64,000 nucleotides of DNA, taken from the NCBI GenBank assembly GCA_037157565.1, contig JAZHRO010000002.1, positions 72,995,001 to 73,059,000 on the forward strand. The letters are read 5' to 3'. A program made the position numbers and the translations under genes. This DNA comes from Thalassia testudinum (lineage: Eukaryota; Streptophyta; Magnoliopsida; Alismatales; Hydrocharitaceae). The notes beneath the pieces were generated by a model. The model searched no databases, was not told where the DNA came from, and saw nothing but the letters and a program-made list of their open reading frames with translations. Of this stretch, positions 1-9,570 are shown in pieces (position 1 is the stretch's first letter; every line of letters starts with the position of its first letter).

Positions 1-1431
1 ACCTAGAGCTGAGGGCGTATCAACGCCCTGACACACAGGGATGCCATAGCTTTGGGCTCAGTTGTGGTAGGTATGGTTTCAGTTTCCGGTAGACTCGTTT
101 ACACGCTTTTCGATTCCGGCGCTACGCACTCGTTTGTCACAACTAGTTTCGCAGTTAGTTTGGACCAGGATTATACACTGTTAGAGAATCCGTTCGTAAT
201 CAGAGGTCCGAGTGGTCAGCTGTTTGTAGCTGAAGAGGTGTACACAGATTGCGAGGTCAGCGTCGGGGGACATAGCCTGCCAGCTGACCTGATTATGATA
301 CAGATGGAGGACTTTGGAGTGATTCTGGGGATGGATTGGCTGTCCGCTTACCACGCCTTGGTGGACTGCTTTGAGAGGAAGATCGTCTTCTCCATTCCGG
401 AGTTGCCTTCTTTCGAGTTTCACGGACAACCAATGGACGGAGGGTTCAGGTGCATTTCGGCACTTCGGGCGGCGAGACTTTTGAGCCAGGGGTGCGAGGG
501 CTTCCTAGCTTTTGTGGTGGCAGAGCCCAGCCCTGTGGCAGACTTCCAGAGCATCCCGGTGGTCAGAGAGTACCCTGACGTGTTTCCAGACGAGTTACCA
601 GGACTACCGCCCGAGCGTGAGATCGAGTTTGAGATCTCACTAGTACCAGGGACCAGCCCCATCTCCACCGCGCCATACAGGATGGCACCGCTTGAGCTGC
701 GAGAGCTCAAGTCCCAGTTGCAGGACCTTTTGGAGAAAGGTTTCGTGAGGCCCAGTGCGTCTCCCTAGGGAGCCCCAGTACTGTTCGTGAAGAAGAAGGA
801 TGGGACCTTACGCCTTTGTGTCGACTACCGACAGCTGAATAGGGTCACCATCAAGAACAGATATCCGCTGCCGAGAATCGACGACTTGTTTGACCAGTTG
901 CGGGGTGCCACGGTATTCTCCAAGATCGACTTGAGGTCTGGATGCCACCAGTTGGGGATCAAGGAGACCGACGTCTCCAAGACAGCTTTCCGCACCCGAT
1001 ACGGACACTACGAGTTTTTGGTCATGCCATTTGGGCTGACCAATGCCCCCGCTGCTTTCATGGATCTGATGAACCGGGTGTTTAGACCGTACTTGGACCA
1101 GTTCGTGGTGGTTTTCATAGATGATGTACTCATCTATTCTCGAGATCGGACGCAGCACGGACAGCACTTGCGGATGGTTCTGGACACCCTGAGACGACGC
1201 AGGCTGTACGCCAAACACAGCAAGTGCGAGTTCTGGTTGAGGGAGGTGACCTTCCTAGGTCATGTGATCTCTGGAGACGGCTTGGCGGTGGACCCAGCCA
1301 AGGTTGAGGCAGTACTCAGGTGGGAGAGACCGCGTTCAGTCACTGAGATTCATAGTTTCCTGGGACTGGCAGGCTACTACAGACGATTCATTAGAGGATT
1401 TTCACAGATTGCGTGTCCTATGACAAGTTGA
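1..1431 (+). pseudogene. Tekay-type Ty3/gypsy protease and reverse transcriptase, broken (element A)
   Basis: The first bases encode the gag-protease linker also seen in element B. The aspartic protease follows: its D-S-G triad starts at base 112 in the context LFDSGATHSF. The protease would mature the polyprotein; the reverse transcriptase would copy element RNA in cytoplasmic particles. The RT core runs from about 580 to 1431 and keeps VDYRQLN, the KIDLRSG block and the catalytic FIDD box (IDD at 1117-1125). A conserved Trp codon is a TAG stop at 766-768. A 1-bp loss near 1420, compared with element B, shifts the frame just after the RT core. Gag, primer site and 5' LTR of this element lie left of the window. 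Assignment to chromoviruses rests on the downstream chromodomain. The element is non-functional. Confidence 0.93.
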
Positions 1432-2000
1432 CCCGGAAGGACGTGCCCTTTGCTTGGACAGACGCCTGTGAGGCGTGTTTTCTGGAGCTGAAGGAGAGGT
1501 TGACCTCGGCTCCCGTGCTCACCATCCCTGACAGTAGTGGCAAGTTCGTTGTGTACACGGATGCCTCCTTGCAGGGGTTAGGAGGTGTGCTCATGCAGAG
1601 GGGTCACGTTGTCTCTTACGCTTCGTGGCAACTGAAGCCCCATGAGCATACCTACCCTACCCACGACCTAGAGTTGGCAGCTGTTGTCTTCGCGCTGAAG
1701 ACCTGGAGGCACTACTTGTACGGTGAGACCTTCGAAATTTTCACAGATCACAAGAGCCTCAGATACCTTTTTGATCAGAAGGAGCTCAACATGAGACAGA
1801 GACGTTGGTTGGAGCTCCTGAAGGACTATGACTGTAGCATCTCCTACCACCTGGGAAAGGCCAATGTGGTGGCTGACGCCTTGAGCCGTAAGGCGCCCGC
1901 ACACTTGGCCAGTTTACAGTTACAGAGTTGGAGCCTTTTGGAGGAGGTGGGCAGTTGGCGACCCCTGGTGTTACGAGGGCACTGTGGGGAGTGGCGGTGA
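1413..2000 (+). pseudogene. Ty3/gypsy RNase H domain of element A
   Basis: This is the RNase H part of the same polyprotein, which would degrade RNA in RNA-DNA hybrids during reverse transcription. The four acidic positions are visible: VYTDAS, the Glu of [15 protein letters not shown] and VADALSR. It lies one frame away from the RT because of the deletion near 1420. It ends at TGA (1998-2000), and the integrase then continues in another frame, so a second frameshift lies between about 1928 and 2000. The length and order RT-RNase H-integrase are those of Ty3/gypsy. Confidence in the domain is high; it is not expressed as an intact product. Confidence 0.9.
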
Positions 2001-2923
2001 CACGACAAGCCAGGCCAGAGCTGATAGACCGCATCATCACAGGACAGATGGGCGATCCGTACTTGCAGTCCTTGCGCGACAGAGTACTGTCGGGAGACCC
2101 GAGGGACTTCTCTTTCACAGACCAGGTACTGCGCTTGAGGGGACGGTTGTGCGTTCCCAGAGACGAGGAGCTGTTGAGAGAGCTCCTGATTGAGGCACAC
2201 GGTTCTAGATTCACTATACATCCCGGAAACATGAAGATGTACCACGACTTGAGACGCGAGTTTTGGTGGGGGGGGATGAAGCGGGATGTGGGTGAGTTCG
2301 TGCAGCAGTGCTTAGTGTGTCAGCAGGTGAAGGCCGAGCATCAGAGGCCTGCAGGGCCGCTGCAGCCGCTTCCAGTGCCAGAGTGGAAGTGGGAGAGCAT
2401 CACTATGGACTTGGTGGTGGGCTTACCTGTTACCCAGCGAGGACACGATGCTGTCTGGGTAATAGTGGATAGACTGACGAAGACGGCGTGATTCTTGCCG
2501 ATCCGAGGCACTTTGGGACCAGCACAGATGGCAGAGAGGTATATCCGTGATGTGGTACGACTACACGGAGTTCCGTGGGAGATCGTATCCGACCGAGATA
2601 CCCGCTTTACGTCCCAGTTTTGGGCTGAGTTTCAGCAGGCCTTGGGGACGCGGTTGTGGTTTAGTACGGCTTACCACCCCCAGACGGACGGACAGTCTGA
2701 GCGCACGATACAGACACTTGAGGACCTTTTGCGTGCCTGTGTACTGGACTGGAGGGGCTCTTGGGAGGAGCACCTGCCCCTAGCGGAGTTTGCATACAAC
2801 AACAGTTATCACTCGAGTATCGGCATGGCTCCCTACAAGGCTCTATACGGACGGAGGTGTACGGCACCCTTAAGTTGGGTTGAGGTGGGGACCAAGTGGG
2901 AGGTTGGCCCCAGGTTGATCTAA
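1928..2923 (+). pseudogene. Ty3/gypsy integrase, zinc-finger and catalytic core (element A)
   Basis: Integrase would insert element cDNA into nuclear DNA. The HHCC finger is seen in the segment with TIHPGN and CLVCQQVK. The catalytic core keeps the first Asp in TMDLV (2408-2410), the second in SDRD (2591-2593) and the Glu in GQSERT (2699-2701). The last two are 36 codons apart, the D-X35-E spacing of retroelement integrases. An in-frame TGA at 2489-2491 replaces an expected Arg between the first and second acidic residues (CGA to TGA). The frame then stays open to TAA at 2921-2923. The domain is diagnostic for Ty3/gypsy gene order, with integrase after RNase H. Confidence 0.92.
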
Positions 2924-3465
2924 CAGAGTCAGGAGGTGGTCAAGTAGATCCACAAGCGACTCCGCACTGTCAGGAGCAGACAGAAGAGCTACGCGGATCG
3001 GAGACGCAGAGAGGTGTAGTTTGAGGTTGGGGACCACGTCTTTCTTCGTGTTTCGCCCATGAAGGGCCTGCAGCGGTTTGGGGTGAGAGGGAAGCTCGCA
3101 TCGAGGTTTGTGGGGCCCTTTGAGGTCCTGGAGCGGGTTGGACCCGTTGCTTACAGGCTTGCCCTCCCTCCCCAGCTTTCTAGTGTGCATGATGTGTTCC
3201 ACGTGTCCAACCTCAGGAAGTACGTAGCCGATCCTAGTCACGTACTGAGTCACGAGAGCATCGAGGTGGGCAACGACCTGGCCTACCCCGAGCGGCCAGT
3301 GCAGATTCTAGACCGTGCCGTCCGCAGTTTGAGACGAAAGCAAGTACCCCTGGTAAAGGTTTTGTGGAGGAGCCAGCGGTACGAGGAGGCTACCTGAGAG
3401 CCCGAGGCGGCAATGCAGGAGCGATACTCGGAACTCTTCGCGGGTACGTCTTTTTGGACCGGCTT
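2924..3465 (+). pseudogene. Integrase C-terminal region with Tekay-type chromodomain (element A)
   Basis: The integrase frame continues past stops at 2945-2947 and 3017-3019 into the GPFEVLERVG and FHVSNLRKYV blocks, then a chromodomain-like tail: PVQILDRAV, VPLVKVLWRS, YEEAT. In chromoviruses this tail is thought to steer integration to heterochromatin. The Trp after EEAT is TGA (3395-3397); element B has TGG there. All five in-frame stops from 2489 on keep one reading frame, so decay is by substitution rather than indels. The tail type, ending in a tyrosine-leucine-phenylalanine-like motif, fits the Tekay/Del lineage. The polyprotein end would be near 3465. Confidence 0.88.
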
Positions 3466-3523
3466 CGGTCCTCTTTGAGTTTGTTATGGTATTTATGACG
3501 TTTTCCCGCACCCTAGTTAGCGC

Positions 3524-3561
3524 AAGTTTCGGGGACGAAACTTCCTTTGAGTTTGTTATAT
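3524..3561 (+). other. Pre-LTR block with polypurine-like tract (element A)
   Basis: The GTTTCGGGGACGAAAC block and following purines directly precede the 3' LTR. A matching block lies just before the LTRs of elements B (18376-18400) and E (24905-24935, minus). In this lineage the plus-strand primer lies in this interval. The exact primer cannot be fixed by eye. Confidence 0.5.
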
Positions 3562-3580
3562 TGTAACGAACACGTGCTTC

Positions 3581-3652
3581 AAACATCTTTTAAGACGTCC
3601 GAGAAGTGGCCCAGACATCTGACCAGACATCTGGAACCACCTCCAGACGTCT
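3581..3652. repeat. Phased AGACGTCT palindrome array, LTR A start
   Basis: Five 8-bp boxes of the form AGACGTCT or one-base variants start at 3581, 3593, 3613, 3625 and 3645, giving steps of 12, 20, 12 and 20. The array sits upstream of the TTAAAA box, where an LTR enhancer would lie. The regulatory role is inferred; the spacing is read directly. Confidence 0.85.
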
Positions 3653-3785
3653 GGTAATCGGTTATTGTTGTCACGCGCGATTCGTCTGCGCGCCTGAGCG
3701 CGCATACCTGCGAAAATTCCCTCTCTCTCTTTTTCCCTCTCCCTCCTGCGCCCTCTGTCGTACTCTCTCTCTCCTCCTCGCGTGG

Positions 3786-3795
3786 CCTTAAAAGG
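3786..3795 (+). promoter_or_regulatory. TATA-like box of LTR A
   Basis: CCTTAAAAGG sits inside a GGCC...GGCC palindrome, at the position where LTR B has a clear TATATAAGG. It is kept in the solo A copies. It probably sets transcription start about 30 bp downstream. Confidence 0.5.
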
Positions 3796-4117
3796 CCACG
3801 CCCTCCCCCTCACTCCCGTCACCTCCGCCCCCTTCCTCTTCTCCTTCCAGTCGGTGCGCGAGAGCGAGCGCGAGTGAGCGGCGACGGCGACAGCCGCGGC
3901 GGGTGCGGGAGGAGGTGCTGCTCGGGGGAGGAGGCGTCGGCCGTGAGGGCTCGAGCCTGCCGGGGCAGCGGGAGCCGGCCGGCGGGGGGTGTAGCGGACG
4001 CGGAGCAACGTGGGAGGACTGCTGCTACTCGAGCAGCAGGCGGACGAGACGAGGCGCGGCCGGGCATCGCGAGTGGAGGGCGAGTTGCGCCCTGGTTCTG
4101 AAAACTTTTCCAGAATC

Positions 4118-4457
4118 AGACGTCTGGGCTGATAGCCAGACGACGGGCACGACGTCTGGAAGACTGTCCCAACGTCAGAAAGGTGAGTTATTTCTGTCTT
4201 CTTCCTGTTCTTCGACTGACCATACTAAGAGAGAGAGATGGGTATACGCAGGTTCTCAGATTCGCATCCAACGCGAATCAGACGTCTGGCTGAAGTGCCA
4301 GACGACTGGAGAGACTTACAGACGTCCGGAGTGACCATCGGACATCTAGGAACTAGGCCAGATGCCCCCGTAGGCTTCTGGACGTCTGAGAGACCACGCA
4401 GAGTAAGGTAACCCCTGATCCACTTTTTTAGACGTCTGGAATAAGTTCCAGACGTCT
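4118..4457. repeat. Second phased palindrome array in LTR A
   Basis: Boxes start at 4118, 4138, 4150 and 4170 (20, 12, 20). Six boxes then fall at 4280, 4300, 4320, 4340, 4360 and 4380, a strict 20-bp ladder, and a pair lies at 4430 and 4450. Several boxes are degenerate (for example AGACGACT or AGATGCCC) yet hold register. Confidence 0.8.
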
Positions 4458-5877
4458 GATTTTGCACTGTTTCGTCGTTTTCGACCCGTTTAGGGCCCGT
4501 TCGGGTTCCGTTTTCCGCATTTCAAGTTGCGTTCTTTTCGGAATTAAATCCTCTACCTGTCTACAGTAGCTGTATACTATTTTGAGAAACTTCCTTGTGT
4601 TTGATCCTTGTGATAGGACCCCACTCCGTTGCAGTCTCGGGGGTTGCGGAGGCACGCGGGATTCCCGACCACGCCCCCAGTTCGCCTGTTGTAACCGGTA
4701 GAGTGGCATTGAGTTATTAGCATAATCTGTTAAATTATGGAACCATAAATAGAACCTAGGACATTGCATGAATCCTGGGAATGAGAAACGAGATTGAATG
4801 ATAGATCCTAGGGTGTTGCATAAATCCTAGGGCTGGAAAACTAGATTGTATGATAGATCCTAGGGTATGACATGAATCCTAGGATGGGAAAACTAGTGGA
4901 ATATGTGAACACTGCAGTCTTGAAAATGTGGAAAAGAAATAATAGCTGCCTGTAAATTTGTTTAAACAGCTGCCTGTTATGAATAAATGAACATGAGTAA
5001 GAATATGGGATGTATGAACGTGAAACTGGAAAGGTGAAACCGGAATGTGCTAAGTTAAAGAGCTGGAACCCTACGGGAAATTAGGAGTAGAACTCCTGGA
5101 AAGTGAATGGAATAGAATTGGGGAAGTGAGCTGGCCCTTGAGTACGGAGTACCAAGGAGAGCGACTGTCCCCCTGTTTAGTGCAGAGCGGAGCTAGCCGC
5201 CCCAGGGACCCGGGGTTAGGACTGGCCACTCTGTACCAACTTGCTGGCCCTTGTGTACGTAGTACCGAGGAGAGCTACTAGTGTAGGGAGGTACTAGCTA
5301 CCCCACGGGCCTCGGGGTTCTGCTAGCCTCCTACACCGACTTGTTAGGCCCACTAGGGCAAACCAAGGTAGTCAGGCGAGGGTGCGCGGACTGTGGAGGG
5401 GTAAGGCCCCTGTTTGGTTACTGTGGAGGGGTTGGACCCCTGTTACTGAGAGGGCTCTGCCCTGTACTGGTTCCGTGCTGTGCTTTGGGCGCACCCGTTA
5501 ACGGAAACGACTGACCGCGTGCCAGTGCGGGTTAGCTACCCGTGCGTTTACCGCGCGTGCCGTAGTTACCGTTACGTCTGTCAGTGACCTTGGGGTGGTT
5601 GACTGAGAGTAGGATCACCACGGGGGACTCTCCCAGCCAGGAGAGCACCATGTGCTACTTCTACTGTTCGGAAAAGACTGCAATCAAGATCGTTTCCACG
5701 AGGAACATTTGAGATCAAGTGAAGGATCTGAGAAATAGATAAATTTTGAAAGAATAGAAAGACGTAAATAAAGGAAGAAAGAAAATTAAAACAGCTACTG
5801 TACACCTTACTGTTTCTTTAGTTTAGCTGCCACTCTACTCAGCGTTTTGCTAACGTGTTACACTCGTTACCTTTCAG
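4183..5877 (+). other. Candidate leader intron in LTR A
   Basis: AAAG|GTGAGT at 4183 is a strong plant donor. The pyrimidine-rich CCTTTCAG ending at 5877 is a plausible acceptor. Equivalent sites occur at 37315-39021 and 60846-62537 in solo copies, and in LTR families B and E with similar intron length. Splicing is an inference; RNA would be needed to prove it. Confidence 0.35.
5396..5463 (+). other. Cluster of three short hairpins in LTR A
   Basis: GGGG-TAAGG-CCCC, GGGG-TTGGA-CCCC and AGGGC-TCT-GCCCT follow each other within 70 bp. The same three are present in LTR B (8091-8160) and, inverted, in LTR E (about 22960-23025). The stems hold while loop bases vary. The role is unknown. Confidence 0.55.
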
Positions 5878-6180
5878 GACCAGGTGTTGAGCAGCCAGGG
5901 TCAGCGGCTGCAGAGGAAGCTGGGCCAAGTAGGGTCCAGTAGAGTTACCACTGTTCTCTTGTACCTCTTTTTGGTTCCACTGTAATGAGTAGTTCTTGTT
6001 TCCGTTGTACTTTTCTTTACCTGCAGTTCATATTATGTTATGAATGTTGTTCTACTGTTGTGGTGGTACATACTGTAGTGGTTTCTTTCCTTACTGCTGT
6101 ATTTTCGTACTGTTAGTTATATTCATGCTGAATGTGGTTTATTTTACTGCTCTTTTGGTTACTTCCTAGTTGGACGACCA

Positions 6181-7546
6181 GGTCTTGGAATTAGTCGAGT
6201 CGGTCCGATTCTCATGTCTCGTAGGGACTCGGGAATCGGGTCGTTACACCGGACATCTGGAAGTCGTTCCTGTCGTCTGGCACTGCAGCCAGACGTCTAA
6301 TTCGTGTTGGATGCGAATCTCAGAACCTGCGCGTACCCATTTCCTCTCTCTTAGTACGGTCAGTCGAAGAAGAGGAAGAAGATGGAATAACTCACCTTTC
6401 AGACGTTTGGACAGTCCACCAGACGTCCTCCCTGCCGTCTGGTTGTTATCCCAGACGTCTGATTCTAGAGAAAATTCCAAAACCAGGGCGCGACTCGCCC
6501 TCCTCTCGCGACGCCCGGCCGCGCCGCGTCTGCTCCGCCTGTTGCTCGAGCTGCAGCAGGCCTCTTGCGCCACCCCGCGTCTGCTGGGCCCCCGCCGGCC
6601 GGCTCCCACTACCCCGGCAGGCTCGAGCCCTCACGGCCGACGCCTCCTCCCCCGTGCAGCACCTCCTCCAGCACCCGCCGTGGCTGTCGCCGCCGCCGCT
6701 CACTCGCACTCGCTCTCGCACACCGACTGGAAGGAGAAGAGGGAGGGGGCGGAGGTGACGGGAGTGAGGGGGAGGGCGTGGCCTTTTAAGGCCGCGCGAG
6801 GAGAGAGAGAGCGGGACAGGGTGGTCTGCGGTCGCAGGAGAGAGGGAAAAAGAGAGGGAGAGAGGTCTTGGAATTAGTCGAGTCGGTCCAATTCTCGTGT
6901 CTCGTAGGGACTCGGGAATCGGGTCGTTACACCGGACATCTGGAAGTCATTCCTGTCGTCTGGCACTGCAGCCAGACGTCTGATTCGCGTTGGATGCGAA
7001 TCTCAGAACCTGCGCGTACCCATTTCCTCTCTCTCTTAGTACGGTCAGTCGAAGAAGAGGAAGAAGATGGAATAACTCACCTTTCAGACGTTTGGACAGT
7101 CCACCAGACGTCCTCCCTGCCGTCTGGTTGTTATACCAGACGTCTGATTCTGGAGAAAATTCCAAAACCAGGGCGCGACTCGCCCTCCTCTCGCGACGTC
7201 CGGCCGCGCCGCGTCTGCTCCGCCTGCTGCTCGAGCTGCAGCAGGCCTCCCGCGCCACCCCGCGTCTGCTGCGCCCCCGCCGGCCGGCTCCCACTGCCCC
7301 GGCAGGCTCGAGCCCTCACGGCCGACGCCTCCTCCCCCGCGCAGCACCTCCTCCAGCACCCGCCGTGGCTGTCGCCGCCGCCGCTCACTCGCACTCGCTC
7401 TCGTGCACCGACTGGAAGGAGAAGAGGGAGGGGGCGGAGGTGACGGGAGTGAGGGGGAGGGCATGTTCTTTTCAGGCCGCGCGAGGAGGAGAGAGAGAGC
7501 GGGACAGGGTGGTCTGCGGTCGCAGGAGAGAGGGAAAAAGAGAGGG
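6181..7546. repeat. Tandem duplication, period about 683 bp
   Basis: The last 68 bp of LTR A plus the adjoining inverted LTR (6181-6863) are repeated at 6864-7546 with only scattered differences. The unit spans the junction between two insertions, so the duplication happened after both. Confidence 0.85.
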
Positions 7547-7709
7547 AGAGAGAGCGTACGCAGGTCTGCGAGCTCAGGCGCGCAGACGAATCACGCGTGC
7601 CAACAATAACCGATTCCCAGACATCTGGAAGTGGTTCCAGACGTCTGGTCGGACGTCTGGGCCACCTCCCAGACGTCTTAAAAGACGTCTGAGGCGCGCG
7701 TTCGTTACA
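6249..7709 (-). mobile_element. Inverted, truncated family A LTR
   Basis: The sequence is the reverse complement of roughly the first 770 bp of LTR A and ends CGTTACA at 7709. It matches 16513-17277 of the complete minus-strand solo copy. The first part (6249-6863) is an incomplete duplicate. The next bases (TGATG) rejoin LTR B exactly where its other copy reads AAATGATGAAACC, so this is the right end of a minus-strand A element inserted into LTR B. Its left part lies beyond the window. Confidence 0.85.
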
Positions 7710-8909
7710 TGATGAAATCTAGTTTGGAATAATATGGTGAATATGAGGATGAACCCTATGGGGAGTTAGGAGTAGAGCTCCTGTGGATGAATGGAAAGGC
7801 CTAGAAATGTGGACGGGAAGTGTGCTGGCCCTTGAGTACGTGGTACCAAGGAGAGTGACTATCCCCTTTTAGTGTAGAGCAGAGCTAACCACCCTTGGGT
7901 TGGGACCCAAGGTTAGGATTAGCCACTCTACACCAGCTTCTGTTGGCCCTCGCGTACACGGTACCGAGGTGAGCTACTACTGTAGGGAGGGAGCTAGCCA
8001 CCCCACGGTGCCCGGGGTTCAGCTAGCCACCCTACACCGACTTGTTACGCCCTTTTGGCAAACCGAGGTAGTCAGACGAGGGTGCACAGACTGTGGAGGG
8101 GTGAGACCCCTATTTGGTTCTGAGGGGCTAGACCCCTGTTTTTGAGAGGGCTAAGCCCTATACTGTTCCATGCTGTACTTTGGACGTACCCGTTAGCGGA
8201 AATGACCAACCGCGTGCTAGTACAGGGTAAAGATTCCGGCCCTACCAGGAGGGGGTGACGTAATAATTGCGGAATTGAAATATAAACAATCTCACAAGAT
8301 GCAATCACACAAAGTACACAAAGTATTTTTAGGTGGAAACCCAAACTGGGTGAAAACCACCACCTAATCCTCTCGAGTTAGGATTTTCTGATCAACCAAG
8401 TTGATCAAAATCCACTAAACCAAATCACTTTAAACGAGGGTGATTCAACCTCAATACAACCACGCTACTTAAACGAGGGTAGCGTACCTCAACCCCTTCT
8501 CTCCACGAGAAGGATTTTGTCTCGCGAAGGAGACGGGAATTCGCAAAGCAAATACCCAACCAAATAACAAAGATAAAAGAAACAACAAGTCCTATAGAGC
8601 CAACAAAGTAATTTTTAACCTAGGTTCTATAGGAATTAGGAAACTCCCCTTTGCAAGGAGTGCGTCGAGTTGATGACGTGGTGCGTGAGCCACGCAACGG
8701 CGCAACTTCGCTCTCATGAACTACGGCGGGAGGGCGGGTGCACAACAGCTTGATGCTCTCAAGAGAATGGAGCTTGAGCTTAGAGAGCAAGAGCTAGCTA
8801 GGACACAAGAGAGTGGAAAGTGTAATACAAATTGTTTCTTGTGTATCTTGGTGTCTCTAGGTGTGTCTCTTAGTGTTTCTTGGTGTGTTTGTGTTGCAAA
8901 GGTTCCCCT

Positions 8910-8919
8910 CTATTTATAG
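8910..8919 (-). promoter_or_regulatory. TATA box of family D LTR
   Basis: CTATAAATAG on the minus strand sits downstream of the palindrome array. The plus-strand D copy has CTCTATAAAT at the matching place (21332-21341). Confidence 0.6.
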
Positions 8920-9030
8920 AGGCCTTAGGAAGGCTTTGGAAGGCTTAGGAAAGGTTCTATAGCCGTTGGGAACAAAGCCCAAGAGAATCAGCCCGAAATC
9001 AGGAACAATCATTGCTCTGACAGGCTTATC

Positions 9031-9570
9031 AGACGTCTAATTCTAGCATCAGACGTCTGGAAGTTCACTTTAAGACGTCTGATTCCAAGGTCAGACGTCT
9101 GATTTTGGGCGGGTCTCTTCCTGACTTGAATCAGATCTAAACAGGGTTCTAGCGCAAGTCCATCAGACGACATATAGACGTCTGGCACTATGTCTGGACG
9201 TCTGAAAACCTACTTTTACTGTGGGAATGGATTTTCCAAACGTTGCAACGGCTAGAAAATCTCTGAGAAGAGATTTTGGGTCAGCCGAGGCAAAACGGTC
9301 AATTATCAGACGTCTGGACAGTCCTATGGACGTCTGATAAGGCTGTAACGGTCATATTCTTGAGTGTATGCTAAGCCAGCCAACGGTCCACTAATTGGAC
9401 GTCTGGCAAATCTATCAGACGTCTTCTAAGACGTCTGGTCTAAGATCTGGACGTCTGATTTCATCAGACAGAACTAACTATGTCCAGCCTAACAGTTATC
9501 AGACGTCTGAAACAACAGTCAGACGTCTTAAAATACTTTATCAGACGTCTGATTTGGGAATTAGACGTCT
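9031..9570. repeat. Phased AGACGTCT array in the copia-type LTR
   Basis: About 16 boxes. Starts include 9031, 9051, 9073, 9093; 9176, 9196; 9308, 9328; 9397, 9417, 9429, 9449; 9501, 9521, 9543, 9563. Steps inside groups are 20, 22 or 12. The core is the same as in the unrelated Tekay LTRs and lies upstream of the TATA box. Confidence 0.85.

Larger units (their letters stand above)
3562..6248 (+). mobile_element. 3' LTR of element A (family A, about 2.69 kb)
   Basis: It begins TGTAACGA and ends CGTTACA, the same ends as four solo copies in this window with perfect target duplications. It holds a TTAAAA box about 225 bp from its start, so U3 is short and R-U5 is about 2.4 kb. Palindrome arrays lie at 3581-3652 and 4118-4457. 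A GC-rich CT/GA stretch spans 3720-4080, and small hairpins lie at 5083-5097 and 5396-5463. No coding frame is conserved in sense. The bases after it (CCGGA) enter an inverted copy of the same LTR, so element A seems to have integrated into an older A-family LTR. Confidence 0.92.

Noticed and set aside
3612..3653. Palindrome arrays as a possible CRISPR array
   Set aside because: Repeats are only 8-12 bp, spacers 4 or 12 bp, copies are dispersed, and the context is plant LTRs.
3556..4334. Long arginine, proline and serine-rich frames in LTR A and its copies (also 6170-7712, 16711-17181, 37007-37391, 60324-60932)
   Set aside because: They occur in several frames at once in a GC-rich, low-complexity stretch and are disrupted between copies; they are composition artefacts.
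5581..5805. An open frame of about 60-85 codons antisense to many Tekay LTRs (also at 15035, 22705, 38716, 42827, 62237), with a shared PRGNDLDCSLF stretch
   Set aside because: It lies antisense over a structured, conserved LTR block, its ends vary between copies, and conservation is explained by LTR descent. No start context or promoter supports it.
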